Source of the DNA: Acinetobacter halotolerans
Lineage (GTDB): Bacteria > Pseudomonadota > Gammaproteobacteria > Pseudomonadales > Moraxellaceae
DNA length: 64,000 bases
Reading direction: 5' to 3'
Assembly: GCF_004208515.1 (NCBI RefSeq)
Contig: NZ_SGIM01000010.1
Coordinates: forward strand, 1-64,000
A program made the translations under genes and the position numbers. Shown in pieces: positions 16,940 through 25,335 of the stretch. Each line of letters starts with the position of its first letter. The stretch's first letter is position 1. The notes under the pieces were generated by a model that saw only the letters and a program-made list of their open reading frames with translations, was not told the DNA's origin and did no database searches.

Positions 16940-17908
16940 TTAAAGCCCAAAACGGCGTCTAATTTTTCCGAAAAATTTGTTTAAAAAACCGTGTTGTTCT
17001 GTCGTTTGTTCAGCAGTCTCTGTTTTTAAGTAATGACTTTCTGAAGCTGAGACGATGTCACCATTGCTCGAAATGATGCAAGCTGAGATAAATTGTTGAA
17101 CTGTTTGAATCGGTAGTTTTAATTGTGTAGCGACCTGACCAAGTTGAGCACCTTGGATAAAACAGGCTGAAAGTTGAAGGATAGTTTTACGATTAGTATG
17201 TTGAGTAGGTTGCGGCCAATAATCTATTTTGTAATATTCAGTTTCACTAGGGGCAAGGCATTGAAACGCTTCAGAGTGCCAAAAAAGATTCCACAACCAA
17301 TCTTGTAAGTTATATTCAACTTTTCGCGAAACTTTGGTGAAATCAGATGTTGTGGCAAATTCATAATTAAAACTATGATTGGTCTGGGTGTGGGTACGTG
17401 TGGGTTCTAGCCAAGCAATTTGGCTGCGTGTATCAATAATTGCTAAAGTGCCATGATCATCAAAAAGATGCAGGCGAGCATTTTCTGGGTTTAACATCTC
17501 TGTTAAAAACTTCTGGTTGATTGCATTGTGTGTTGAAACAACCTCGACCTTGGGTTGCTGCAATCTTTGATCAGATAAATAACTTATAAGACGAAGATGA
17601 ATCCAATTCTTTAAAGCATCGGAATGTTGGAATGGTAAGAAAAGTGTGTTGTGTTCCTCTAGGTGACTGGAACCTTGTCCTTTTGAAACTTTTAAACAAG
17701 GGAGTTGTTTTTGTTCTAAAATACGTTGGATACCTTCAGTATCAAAAAAATTTTCATTTATTAATAATAAGTCTATATTTGGATCGGCAATATTAATCCA
17801 ATTAATGCCAAATTCATGAGGTATGGTTTTTCTAAGTTCTATTTTTAATTCGTCTGAAACTTTTAAACTTATACCTGAAATTGCGATATTAATGCAATGC
17901 CCATTCAT
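16940..17908 (-). CDS. Unrecognised protein of the GTPase/Roadblock operon
   Basis: Not recognised. The 322-residue soluble protein has an alpha/beta-like N-terminus (NIAISGISLKVSDELKIEL, then IDLLLINENFFDTEGIQRIL) reminiscent of a degenerate receiver domain, without the phospho-acceptor pattern. The middle has no clear family. Near residues 245-285 LSACFIQGAQLGQVATQLKL plus PIQTVQQFISACI looks like a winged-helix or helix-turn-helix pair, and the C-terminal tail is basic (FGKIRRRFGL). It lies directly upstream of the GTPase gene, so it is probably an output or regulator of the GTPase switch. That role is inferred from position only. Confidence 0.6.
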   Translation of the reverse strand: MNGHCINIAISGISLKVSDELKIELRKTIPHEFGINWINIADPNIDLLLINENFFDTEGIQRILEQKQLPCLKVSKGQGSSHLEEHNTLFLPFQHSDALKNWIHLRLISYLSDQRLQQPKVEVVSTHNAINQKFLTEMLNPENARLHLFDDHGTLAIIDTRSQIAWLEPTRTHTQTNHSFNYEFATTSDFTKVSRKVEYNLQDWLWNLFWHSEAFQCLAPSETEYYKIDYWPQPTQHTNRKTILQLSACFIQGAQLGQVATQLKLPIQTVQQFISACIISSNGDIVSASESHYLKTETAEQTTEQHGFLNKFFGKIRRRFGL

Positions 17909-18059
17909 AGTATCACTTTAATATTGGTAAAATATTGGACTGCGCAAAAAAAGTCTTTTATATAAAGACTAATATTAGACCTCTTATATTTTTCTTAATT
18001 TAATATAAATTAAAATAAATATAGGAAGTCTAATATATTAAATGTTTTGCGGTTGCTCG

Positions 18060-18419
18060 TTAAGCAAAGTCTAGCTCTTTCTCAAAAGTTTTGAGTTCAT
18101 GACGAGCCATTGCAAGGTTAGATTTAGTGCGGTCTAGAACAACATAAAGGAACAGATTTCCATTGCTTTCCAATGGACGGATTAAGTGATAAGCCTTGCC
18201 AAGTGTAATGAGGATATCTTCGATATCATCATTCAGTTTCAATGAGTTAGCAACACGGCGTTTTGCTCGTACAACTTCGGTATTACCTGCAGCTGCAAGC
18301 TCTAAATCAATTGCGCCCCCACCTTGTGTTGCGAGCGCCAAGCCACTTTCTGTGTCTACTAATGCTGCTGCAACGAAACCATCAATGTTTGATAAGCTTT
18401 CTAATGAAATTTTAGCCAT
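18060..18419 (-). CDS. Roadblock/LC7-domain protein (second copy)
   Basis: A 119-residue Roadblock protein: [21 protein letters not shown] forms the first strand pair, [19 protein letters not shown] the central helix, and [15 protein letters not shown] with [19 protein letters not shown] the later strands and helix. It differs clearly in sequence from the protein at 15947, so the two may form separate dimers or a heterodimer. A 151-bp AT-rich gap separates it from the 17908 start, so it could head the operon or be transcribed alone. Confidence 0.82.
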   Translation of the reverse strand: MAKISLESLSNIDGFVAAALVDTESGLALATQGGGAIDLELAAAGNTEVVRAKRRVANSLKLNDDIEDILITLGKAYHLIRPLESNGNLFLYVVLDRTKSNLAMARHELKTFEKELDFA

Positions 18420-18748
18420 GATATTATCTCTACTGATACATTCTTGTTTATAAGTTTATATGCACTACTTTTGTTTTAATTGGTTTTCAAAAGTAGTTAA
18501 TTTCATTATAGGAGACTAATTTATTAAATCAATCATGCTTTAGCCTAATTTAAATAATATAAATGTTAGGAATTGACAATTTTTGTCAAGTAAACAGAAT
18601 ATAATATTAATTAAGGATTATAATTTGTGGTAAATGTGATTTTATTCACAGTTGAGAGAGGTGTTTATTAGGTTTTTGTATTGTAAATAAATGTAAAAGT
18701 GTTTTAATTAGAATTATTAAATTAATAATTAAACAAACTAAAATATAT
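18420..18748. other. AT-rich intergenic region, no gene seen
   Basis: About 330 bp of very AT-rich sequence with many TAATTA/AATTAT words and no convincing open frame. It should contain the promoter of the minus-strand Roadblock gene. No repeat or RNA structure stood out apart from the stem-loop at 18749. Confidence 0.5.
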
Positions 18749-18778
18749 GATAGAGAAAGGGATTAAGCTTTCTCTATC
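18749..18778 (-). terminator. Stem-loop terminator downstream of 18792 gene
   Basis: GATAGAGAAAG (18749-18759) pairs perfectly with CTTTCTCTATC (18768-18778) around an 8-nt loop. On the minus strand it follows the stop of the 18792 gene by 13 bp and is followed by ATATATTTTAG, a weak U-rich tail. Confidence 0.7.
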
Positions 18779-18791
18779 AGTGTGTAGTTAT

Positions 18792-19451
18792 TTAGAAAGA
18801 AACTAATTGACTATATGCACAATATAAAATAATCAAAATAACCAATGCCACCAACGGAGCAGCGATATAGGACCACGTCGGTGTGAGCGGAGGGGTAGCT
18901 TCCAAAACTGTATCATCATGGGCATTTGGTTGTGCTTGATGAACCAGTTGATTAAACTCTTGCATGGTTGCTTCAAGAGAGATTTCTTCTTGTTCAACTG
19001 GTTTGGAGCCTAATAGCTCAGTTAACTGATTGGTTGACCACACCCAGTCTTCTGCTTGTCCAGATAAGTGCTCAATTTGACCCAACAGTAACTCTGTTAA
19101 ACCTGCTAAACCAAAACTACCTGTTTGGTCTAATTGTTTTAATTCGGCGAATTGTAACGATAACACCTCAGTCAGACTCGTTTCTAATTCAGATGCGCTG
19201 AGCGTTGATTGGTTGTGCGCTGAGGTGGTCAGGTGTCGTGTAATTTCTTGGATATAAAGTGGATCAGAGTTTTGAACCTCTTGATACAACTTTTGATGAT
19301 TTTGTTTCCAAAGGCTAATCAATCGGCCAAGCGCAAGCGCATTGATCTCATCAATATAAAGTTGCTTTTCTTTTTGAGAATATTGATTAAAAAGTTGTGG
19401 TTTTTGAATTTTAATTTGTTCAGAAAAATATTGAACTAAGTCAAATGCCAT
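18792..19451 (-). CDS. Tail-anchored protein of unknown function after sspB
   Basis: Not recognised. The 219-residue protein is hydrophilic and helical for about 190 residues, rich in Gln and Glu, then ends with one membrane segment (YIAAPLVALVILIILYCAYS) followed by only five residues. It would therefore sit at the inner membrane with its bulk in the cytoplasm. It starts 15 bp after sspB and is probably co-transcribed with sspA-sspB. Any link to ClpXP substrate delivery is only suggested by position. Confidence 0.7.
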   Translation of the reverse strand: MAFDLVQYFSEQIKIQKPQLFNQYSQKEKQLYIDEINALALGRLISLWKQNHQKLYQEVQNSDPLYIQEITRHLTTSAHNQSTLSASELETSLTEVLSLQFAELKQLDQTGSFGLAGLTELLLGQIEHLSGQAEDWVWSTNQLTELLGSKPVEQEEISLEATMQEFNQLVHQAQPNAHDDTVLEATPPLTPTWSYIAAPLVALVILIILYCAYSQLVSF

Positions 19452-19466
19452 CAGGGATATCCTCGT

Positions 19467-19892
19467 TTAATCTAGAATTCTAAGAGAAGGTTTCTTTTTA
19501 CTTGGTTCAGTTTTTTGCTTTGGTTCATCTGTTTGAGCTGTTGTGGTGACTTCAATATCGGTATATTCAGAAGGATCGAAAAATAAACCTTGTCCATTTT
19601 CTTTTGCATAGATACCCAATACGGCTTGAATGGGCACATAAATCTCTTTTGCTACGCCGCCAAATCGAGCGGAAAAACGAATCATTTCATTGCTGATGTT
19701 GAGCTGGTGAATCGCATGGGGTGCAAGATTTAAAACAATTTGCCCATCTTTCACAAATTGTAGCGGAACGTCGGTATGGGGTTGTGTTGCATCCACCAGT
19801 AAATAAGGTGTCAGTTGATTATCGCAAATCCATTCATAAATGGCACGAGCAAGATATGGGCGTGTCGGTGTTAAAGTTATTTGCTCAGACAT
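19467..19892 (-). CDS. sspB: ClpXP specificity-enhancing factor SspB
   Basis: A 141-residue protein with the SspB fold: TPTRPYLARAIYEWICDNQLTPYLLVD at the start, VLNLAPHAIHQLNISNEMIRFSARFGG in the middle, and PIQAVLGIYAKENGQG, followed by an acidic linker. The tail ends in KKKPSLRILD, matching the ClpX-binding end of SspB proteins. SspB binds ssrA-tagged proteins and hands them to ClpXP. It follows sspA by 14 bp, the usual order. Confidence 0.93.
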   Translation of the reverse strand: MSEQITLTPTRPYLARAIYEWICDNQLTPYLLVDATQPHTDVPLQFVKDGQIVLNLAPHAIHQLNISNEMIRFSARFGGVAKEIYVPIQAVLGIYAKENGQGLFFDPSEYTDIEVTTTAQTDEPKQKTEPSKKKPSLRILD

Positions 19893-19906
19893 AATTGAAA
19901 AACTTA

Positions 19907-20563
19907 TTAAATCGTAGAAATCAATTCATTGTAGCTGTTTTTTTCTTGGGCTGTCATTGATTTAGTGAACGATGGACGGCTAAAGATACGATGACAATAC
20001 AAGAAAATAGGTCGGCAGTGCTGTGCAGGTAGTTCAATCCCCATACTTTTTAATCTAAGAAAAATCGGCGCGAGCATACAATCTAAGATGGAAAAGGTTT
20101 CAGACATAAAAAAGGGGAAATGCTGGAACAAGGGAGTTAAGGAAATAAGAGTATCTCTGAGCTCTTTTTGTGCTTTTTTCTTTTGGTCTGGATCGAGCGT
20201 ATCACTATGCCTCAACATCTGATCGGCAAGTTTGAACCAGTCCTGTTCGAAACGCCAGATATATTGGCGTTGCTCAGCTCTCGTCATGGGGGCGTCAGCA
20301 TATAGTTTATTTTGACGATAGCGATCATCTAAATATTCAGCAATGACATTTGGTGAAAATAACTTTAGATTTTGCTCGATCAGCATCGGGAGTTGATTAT
20401 ATGGATTTAGATCTGCTAAATCTTCATCTTCATGGTCGGTTATGATGAGATGATATTTAATCTGCTTTTCTGCTAATAACAAGCGAATCCAGTGTGAACG
20501 GAAATCATCTGCATGACTATAAAGGGTAATGCCCTGAACTGGGGTATTCTCAACCGACGACAT
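19907..20563 (-). CDS. sspA: Stringent starvation protein A (glutathione S-transferase fold)
   Basis: A 218-residue SspA. The N-terminal thioredoxin-like domain contains ITLYSHADDFRSHWIRLLLAEK and NQLPMLIEQNLKLFSPNVIAEYLDDRY; the C-terminal helical domain follows from about residue 90. SspA binds RNA polymerase and alters transcription in stationary phase and acid stress; it lacks normal glutathione transferase activity. It is separated from rpsI by a terminator, so it probably has its own promoter or relies on read-through. Confidence 0.92.
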   Translation of the reverse strand: MSSVENTPVQGITLYSHADDFRSHWIRLLLAEKQIKYHLIITDHEDEDLADLNPYNQLPMLIEQNLKLFSPNVIAEYLDDRYRQNKLYADAPMTRAEQRQYIWRFEQDWFKLADQMLRHSDTLDPDQKKKAQKELRDTLISLTPLFQHFPFFMSETFSILDCMLAPIFLRLKSMGIELPAQHCRPIFLYCHRIFSRPSFTKSMTAQEKNSYNELISTI

Positions 20564-20647
20564 ATTACAAAGCTAGAGATATAAACGGTTCAGCATACTA
20601 AAAAACTGTAGAAAAAGCACCCATGAAATATCATCATGGCTATAAAT

Positions 20648-20678
20648 AAAAAAACCTCGGAGAAATCCGAGGTTTTTT
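20648..20678 (-). terminator. Terminator after rpsI
   Basis: AAAAAACCTCGG and CCGAGGTTTTTT form a 12-bp stem around AGAAAT. On the minus strand it lies 18 bp after the rpsI stop and ends in a U-run, so it separates rplM-rpsI from sspA-sspB. Confidence 0.9.
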
Positions 20679-20696
20679 GTCCAATTCGAAAAACGA

Positions 20697-21083
20697 TTAA
20701 CGTTTAGAGAACTGAGGACGTTTACGTGCTTTACGTAAACCAAGTTTCTTACGTTCAACTTCACGAGCATCACGAGTAACGAAACCAGCTTGACGAAGAG
20801 CAGGTTTTAGATCTTCATCAGCAGCAATCAATGCACGAGTAATACCGTGACGGATTGCGCCAGCTTGACCACCCATACCACCGCCTTTAACGGTAATATA
20901 AAGGTCAAATTTTTCAGTTACTTCTAAAAGCTCTAAAGGCTGACGCACAACCATACGAGCAGTTTCACGACCGAAATATTGCTCTAGAGTACGATTGTTA
21001 ATTACGAGTTTGCCTGTACCAGCTGACAAGAAAACACGTGCAGTTGCGGTCTTACGGCGACCTGTACCATAATTAGTAGCCAT
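20697..21083 (-). CDS. rpsI: Small ribosomal subunit protein uS9
   Basis: A 128-residue S9. It has the opening [21 protein letters not shown], the central [22 protein letters not shown], and the basic tail [11 protein letters not shown], whose last residues reach toward the P-site tRNA. It is 12 bp after rplM, the standard two-gene operon, and a strong terminator follows. Confidence 0.98.
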   Translation of the reverse strand: MATNYGTGRRKTATARVFLSAGTGKLVINNRTLEQYFGRETARMVVRQPLELLEVTEKFDLYITVKGGGMGGQAGAIRHGITRALIAADEDLKPALRQAGFVTRDAREVERKKLGLRKARKRPQFSKR

Positions 21084-21095
21084 GTGCTGTATCCC

Positions 21096-21524
21096 TTAGA
21101 TGTCCAAAACTTGTGGCTGTTGAGCAGTATGAGGATGCTCAGTACCAGCGTACACTTTCATTTTTTTGATCATTGCATAACCAAGAGGACCTTTTGGTAA
21201 CATACCTTTAACAGCTTTTTCTAAAACTGCTTCAGGTTTGTGAGCAATTAACTTCTCGAAGTTAGTCTCACGGATACCACCAGGGAAACCAGTATGGCGA
21301 TAATATTTTTTATCAAGTGCTTTTTTACCAGTCACTTGAACTTGCTCAGCATTGATAACAACGATGTAATCACCAGTGTCAACGTGAGGAGTATAAGACG
21401 TTTTATGCTTACCGCGTAAACGACGAGCGATTTCAGTCGCAAGGCGACCTAAAGTTTTGCCAGAAGCATCAACAACATACCAGTCATGTTGAACTTCAGC
21501 TGGCTTAGCGCTGAGAGTTTTCAT
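21096..21524 (-). CDS. rplM: Large ribosomal subunit protein uL13
   Basis: A 142-residue L13. The ATG at 21524 gives the normal start [20 protein letters not shown]; the frame stays open to 21575, but that would run through the leader hairpin and add 17 unconserved residues. Family motifs are [33 protein letters not shown] and [20 protein letters not shown]. Expression is probably controlled by the leader hairpin at 21548-21573. Confidence 0.97.
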   Translation of the reverse strand: MKTLSAKPAEVQHDWYVVDASGKTLGRLATEIARRLRGKHKTSYTPHVDTGDYIVVINAEQVQVTGKKALDKKYYRHTGFPGGIRETNFEKLIAHKPEAVLEKAVKGMLPKGPLGYAMIKKMKVYAGTEHPHTAQQPQVLDI

Positions 21525-21547
21525 TAAACCACTACCTATTATAGTTG

Positions 21548-21573
21548 GTTTGGACGGTGAAATCTGTCCAAAC
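21548..21573 (-). promoter_or_regulatory. rplM leader hairpin, candidate L13 autoregulatory element
   Basis: GTTTGGAC (21548-21555) pairs with GTCCAAAC (21566-21573): an 8-bp perfect stem with a 10-nt loop, 23 bases before the rplM start. Ribosomal-protein leaders upstream of rplM are known in gammaproteobacteria. There is no U-run, so translational control is more likely than termination. That L13 itself binds here is inferred. Confidence 0.5.
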
Positions 21574-21789
21574 AAAAGGAGACGGAATTTTACATGAATT
21601 TATAAACACGCACAACAATAATTCACTCCAGATACTAGAATTTGCTGCAATGTGACTGATTTGGTCAACAACAGGACTTTAATTTTAAGCGCTATTATTT
21701 GCCTTGTGACAAATGTGGCTTTGCCCTATGATTTTATATTAATTAATTGAAATAAATAGAAGTATTAACCTCTTCTTTGGGTGGATTTG

Positions 21790-22425
21790 ATGGAGTTGTC
21801 GTTTTCTACAAAAATGATTGTAGTCACAATATTAATCGGCGTTTGTTCAGCACAGACAAATGCACGACGGCTTTATAAATGGGTAGATCAAGGCAGTGTC
21901 ACCAATTATTCAGAATTTCAGCCTAGAGAGGGAACCAGTCGTAAGCTAGAAGTGTTGGAAAGTCGCGGCAATGGCTATGTTGACCCTGCGATGGCAGTTA
22001 CTGCTGAAATGAAAGCAATCGAGATCCCAGTAGATCAGACACACCTTCAATCACCCTCTACAGGTGTGGTCGCATCATCAACTCAATCTCAACCAACAAC
22101 CCAGACCATAGTGAAGCAAGGTATGCCGACGACAGCTTATTCTCCTTCAACGTCTGTTATAGGTGTTACGCCGCCAGTAGAGAAAAAAGAAGCTCCGCCT
22201 GTCCAGCAAGTACAGACGGTTGAAAAGAAAGAAATTACCACCAATCCACTGATTGAGAAGCCAAGTAGTGCTGTGATTGAGGGTGAGAAAAGGTCAGATT
22301 TAACTGTAGTTGTGCAAACAGAGAAAAAAATACCTTCAAAAATCAATCCTTGGACACGAAGCCCGCATTTTTCACCTTCGAATTTAGTGCCGCAAAATTT
22401 GCCTAAAAACGCGCCAAGCCAATAA
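21790..22425 (+). CDS. Exported protein with DUF4124-like N-terminus
   Basis: About 211 residues. After a signal-peptide-like start (MIVVTILIGVCSAQTNA) comes RRLYKWVDQGSVTNYSEFQPREG, the short DUF4124 motif in which a K-W/x-D-x-x-G-x-x-x-Y/F pattern recurs in many gammaproteobacterial envelope proteins. The rest is a low-complexity linker rich in Pro, Thr, Ser, Val and Lys with several VEKKE-type repeats, and no known domain. The GTG at 21781 sits in the likely ribosome site (GGGTGG), so ATG 21790 is preferred. Function unknown. Confidence 0.65.
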   Translation: MELSFSTKMIVVTILIGVCSAQTNARRLYKWVDQGSVTNYSEFQPREGTSRKLEVLESRGNGYVDPAMAVTAEMKAIEIPVDQTHLQSPSTGVVASSTQSQPTTQTIVKQGMPTTAYSPSTSVIGVTPPVEKKEAPPVQQVQTVEKKEITTNPLIEKPSSAVIEGEKRSDLTVVVQTEKKIPSKINPWTRSPHFSPSNLVPQNLPKNAPSQ

Positions 22426-22511
22426 TGTGACCGAACTATAAAAGGAAATGCTATAGCTGATTTTAGATTTTGGTTACACTAAGTAGAAATCAAGAATGAT
22501 TGGCGGTAACT

Positions 22512-23495
22512 ATGCTCCCTTTATATGTCACTTCGGGTGAACCTGCAGGCATTGGACCTGATATTTGTTTAGCTTTGGCTGAGCGAGTAGATGAGCGTCC
22601 AATTGTGGTCCTTGCGGATATAGAAATGTTGCAGCAGCGCGCTGATCAGTTAAAAATCTCTGTTGAATTAATCTCATATCAAGGACAACGCCAATCGAGT
22701 GAAAAAGGGCAGCTCTTTGTTGAGCATGTGCCTTTGACTGAGCCAGTTGAATTGGGGCAATTAAATCCAGCACATGCAGCCTATGTTTTAGAGCAATTAC
22801 GCCGTTCCGCAGATTACGCAATGGCAGGCGTGAGTGTGGGTGTTGCGACAGCACCCGTGCAGAAGTCTATTATTAATGATGCTGGTATTGCTTTTAGTGG
22901 TCATACTGAATATTACCAAGAGTTTGCAGGTGTTGATCGCGTCGTTATGATGCTTGCGACCAAAACATTACGCGTTGCCTTAGCCACCACGCATTTACCT
23001 TTACGAGATGTTCCAGATGCAATTACCAAAGAACGCTTGCATCAAGTGATTGATATTCTGATTCATGATTTAAAAACAAAATTTAAAATTGCAGCACCGC
23101 GAATTTTAGTGTGTGGATTAAATCCTCATGCCGGTGAGGATGGTTATTTGGGACGAGAGGAGATTGAAGTCATCGATCCTGTGCTGGAAAGCTATCGTGT
23201 ACAAGGCATTGATATGAGTTTGAGTTTGCCCGCTGATACTTTATTCACCCCTGAAAATCTTAAAGATGCAGATGCTGTTTTGGCAATGTATCACGATCAA
23301 GGTTTACCTGTGTTAAAATCACAGGGCTTTGGTGAAGCGGTAAATATTACTTTAGGCTTACCATTTATTCGAACCTCAGTCGATCATGGTACAGCTCTTT
23401 CTCTTGCAGGCACTGGGCAAGCAAAATCATCGAGTTTGCATGTAGCAGTCGATTTAGCCCTTGATTTAGCTCGAAGCTCCCTTGCGAAGTTTTAG
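22512..23495 (+). CDS. pdxA: 4-hydroxythreonine-4-phosphate dehydrogenase
   Basis: A PdxA of 327 residues, starting MLPLYVTSGEPAGIGPDI. This NAD-dependent enzyme oxidises 4-phosphohydroxy-L-threonine in vitamin B6 synthesis; the product then condenses to pyridoxine phosphate. The expected motifs are present: SGHTEYYQEF, LATTHLPLRDV, CGLNPHAGEDGYLGREE and MYHDQGLPVLKS, which supply the metal-binding histidines. A TTG at 22500 is in frame, but the ATG at 22512 fits the family start. It is followed by rsmA and apaH, a common gammaproteobacterial order. Confidence 0.94.
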   Translation: MLPLYVTSGEPAGIGPDICLALAERVDERPIVVLADIEMLQQRADQLKISVELISYQGQRQSSEKGQLFVEHVPLTEPVELGQLNPAHAAYVLEQLRRSADYAMAGVSVGVATAPVQKSIINDAGIAFSGHTEYYQEFAGVDRVVMMLATKTLRVALATTHLPLRDVPDAITKERLHQVIDILIHDLKTKFKIAAPRILVCGLNPHAGEDGYLGREEIEVIDPVLESYRVQGIDMSLSLPADTLFTPENLKDADAVLAMYHDQGLPVLKSQGFGEAVNITLGLPFIRTSVDHGTALSLAGTGQAKSSSLHVAVDLALDLARSSLAKF

Positions 23496-23557
23496 TCACT
23501 TCTTACCCTCTTTATCAACGAGGGGAGAATCAAGTTTGAAATATTGAGTATAAATAT

Positions 23558-24370
23558 ATGTATCAAATTAATGCCCTAAACCCTAAAGATGAAGGGCATC
23601 AGGCTCGAAAACGGTTTGGTCAGAACTTTTTGCATGATCAACGTGTAATTGCCAAAATTGTACGTTCTGTAAATCCGCGTACAGGCGAAAATATTGTCGA
23701 AATTGGTCCTGGTTTGGCTGCATTGACCTCGCCACTCATCGGTGAGTGTGATGCTCTCACTGTCGTGGAGCTAGATCGCGACTTGGCAGCAGGCTTACCT
23801 GCACGTGTGCCACACCCTGAGCGTTTGACGATTATTGAAGCGGATGCATTGAAATACGATTTCACTCAATTGTTTCAAGAAGGTCGTCCACTTCGTGTCG
23901 TGGGAAATTTGCCATATAACATTTCAACGCCTTTATTGTTCCATCTCTTGGAGTTTGGTAGCAAAGTCAAAGATATGCATTTTATGTTGCAAAAAGAGGT
24001 TGTGGATCGTATTACAGCTGTGCCAAATACCAAAGAGTATGGTCGTTTGTCGGTGATGATTCAGTATTTTTGCAAACCGACATTCTTGTTTGAAGTGCCG
24101 CCGGGATCATTTAATCCACCGCCAAAAGTAACTTCTGCCGTATTCCGTTTAGAGCCTTATGAAACTAAACCGATTGTGGCAAATAATGAAAAAGCTTTAG
24201 CACGTCTGGTGGGGCATGTTTTTACGCAACGTCGTAAAACTTTGCGAAACAGTTTGAAAGGAATGTTAGCTGAGGATGGTTTTGAAAAAGCTGGTGTTGA
24301 TCCGATGGCACGTCCAGAAACGTTAAGCTTGGCTCAGTTCGTTGCGTTATCTGATCAAATGGTGTCTTAA
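23558..24370 (+). CDS. rsmA: 16S rRNA dimethyladenosine transferase RsmA (KsgA)
   Basis: A 270-residue KsgA. It has RKRFGQNFLHDQRVI at the start, the SAM-binding IVEIGPGLAALTSPL, and the catalytic NLPYNIST motif, then the small C-terminal helical domain with FTQRRKTLRNSLKGML. It dimethylates two adjacent adenines near the 3' end of 16S rRNA late in small-subunit assembly. Its stop overlaps the apaH start (TAATG), so the two are translationally coupled. Confidence 0.96.
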   Translation: MYQINALNPKDEGHQARKRFGQNFLHDQRVIAKIVRSVNPRTGENIVEIGPGLAALTSPLIGECDALTVVELDRDLAAGLPARVPHPERLTIIEADALKYDFTQLFQEGRPLRVVGNLPYNISTPLLFHLLEFGSKVKDMHFMLQKEVVDRITAVPNTKEYGRLSVMIQYFCKPTFLFEVPPGSFNPPPKVTSAVFRLEPYETKPIVANNEKALARLVGHVFTQRRKTLRNSLKGMLAEDGFEKAGVDPMARPETLSLAQFVALSDQMVS

Positions 24371-25209
24371 TGTCAAAGCGTTATAACTATGTCATTGGTG
24401 ATGTGCAAGGTTGTTTCGAGGCACTTAAAGCATTGTTGAAAGAAATTCGCTTTGATCCTGATCAAGACTTTTTGTGGTTTGCCGGTGATTTAGTGGCGCG
24501 TGGTGAAAACTCGGTTGGCGCATTACGCTTTGTTAAAAAGCTCGCTGATCGGGGTGCTGCTGCAACTGTTTTAGGCAATCATGATTTGACCTTAATTGCT
24601 TGCGCACGCGGTTTTAAAAAAATCAAAGACAAAGATGGTACCCAAGATATCATTGATGCGATTGATGGTGATGAACTGATTGACTGGCTGCGTAAACAAC
24701 CTTTGTGTTTATTGCCAAATCAGCACACGATTGTGACGCATGCTGGTGTTCCTTTGTTGTGGGATGCTCAGCAAACTGAACGCTATGCGCGTGAAGTGCA
24801 AGAGGTTGTTGGTCATGATGACTTAAGTGTGCTGGATCATTTTTTGGCAGAAATGTTTGGTACACAACCCGATGTTTGGTCTGAGGACTTAACGGGTATG
24901 GCGCGTTTACGCTGTATTACCAATTATTTAACGCGTATGCGTTTGACAGATGTAGATGGCCGTCTTGAGTTTAGTTTTAAAGATGGTTTAGACGCGCCGA
25001 TGCCAGAAGGGTTTAAGCCTTGGTTTGATTTTGAAAGTCAGACTGCACAAACACACCACATTCTTTTTGGACACTGGGCGGCTTTACACGGTAAAACCAT
25101 AGGCTCAAGTATTCAAAGTGTTGATGGCGGTTGTGTTTGGGGACAGCAATTGATTGCTTACCGTTTGGAAGATCAGCAGTTATTTAAGGTCGATAATCCG
25201 TTGGGTTAA
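24370..25209 (+). CDS. apaH: Symmetrical bis(5'-nucleosyl)-tetraphosphatase
   Basis: A 279-residue ApaH of the metallophosphatase fold. The metal-binding motifs are GDVQGCFEAL, FAGDLVARGENS and LGNHDLTL, with IVTHAGVP and ILFGHWAALHG supplying later histidines. It splits Ap4A symmetrically into two ADP and so removes alarmone-like or capping dinucleotides. It overlaps rsmA by one base. Confidence 0.96.
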   Translation: MSKRYNYVIGDVQGCFEALKALLKEIRFDPDQDFLWFAGDLVARGENSVGALRFVKKLADRGAAATVLGNHDLTLIACARGFKKIKDKDGTQDIIDAIDGDELIDWLRKQPLCLLPNQHTIVTHAGVPLLWDAQQTERYAREVQEVVGHDDLSVLDHFLAEMFGTQPDVWSEDLTGMARLRCITNYLTRMRLTDVDGRLEFSFKDGLDAPMPEGFKPWFDFESQTAQTHHILFGHWAALHGKTIGSSIQSVDGGCVWGQQLIAYRLEDQQLFKVDNPLG

Positions 25210-25234
25210 TGGCGACACTCTTTCATATTTTTAT

Positions 25235-25265
25235 GCTCTGTCTCAGTTTGGGATAGGGCTTTTTT
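25235..25265 (+). terminator. Terminator after apaH
   Basis: GCTCTGTC and GATAGGGC pair over 8 bp with two G-U wobbles around a 9-nt loop, followed by six T. It closes the pdxA-rsmA-apaH unit just before the Pho-box array. Confidence 0.6.
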
Positions 25266-25273
25266 ATTTTACA

Positions 25274-25312
25274 CTGTCAAAAAACTGTCATCTATTGATC
25301 ATTAAAGTGTCA
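25274..25312 (+). promoter_or_regulatory. Tandem Pho box (PhoB-binding repeats, 11-bp phased)
   Basis: CTGTCA at 25274 and again at 25285 form CTGTCAAAAAACTGTCAT, a near-ideal Pho box. Two weaker hexamers continue the same 11-bp phase: TGATCA at 25296 and GTGTCA at 25307. TATAAG at 25322-25327 is a candidate -10 box just downstream, as expected when PhoB replaces the -35 element. Strength of binding is inferred from the consensus known in Enterobacteria and Pseudomonas. Confidence 0.75.
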
Positions 25313-25335
25313 AAATGTTTTTATAAGCTTAAAGC

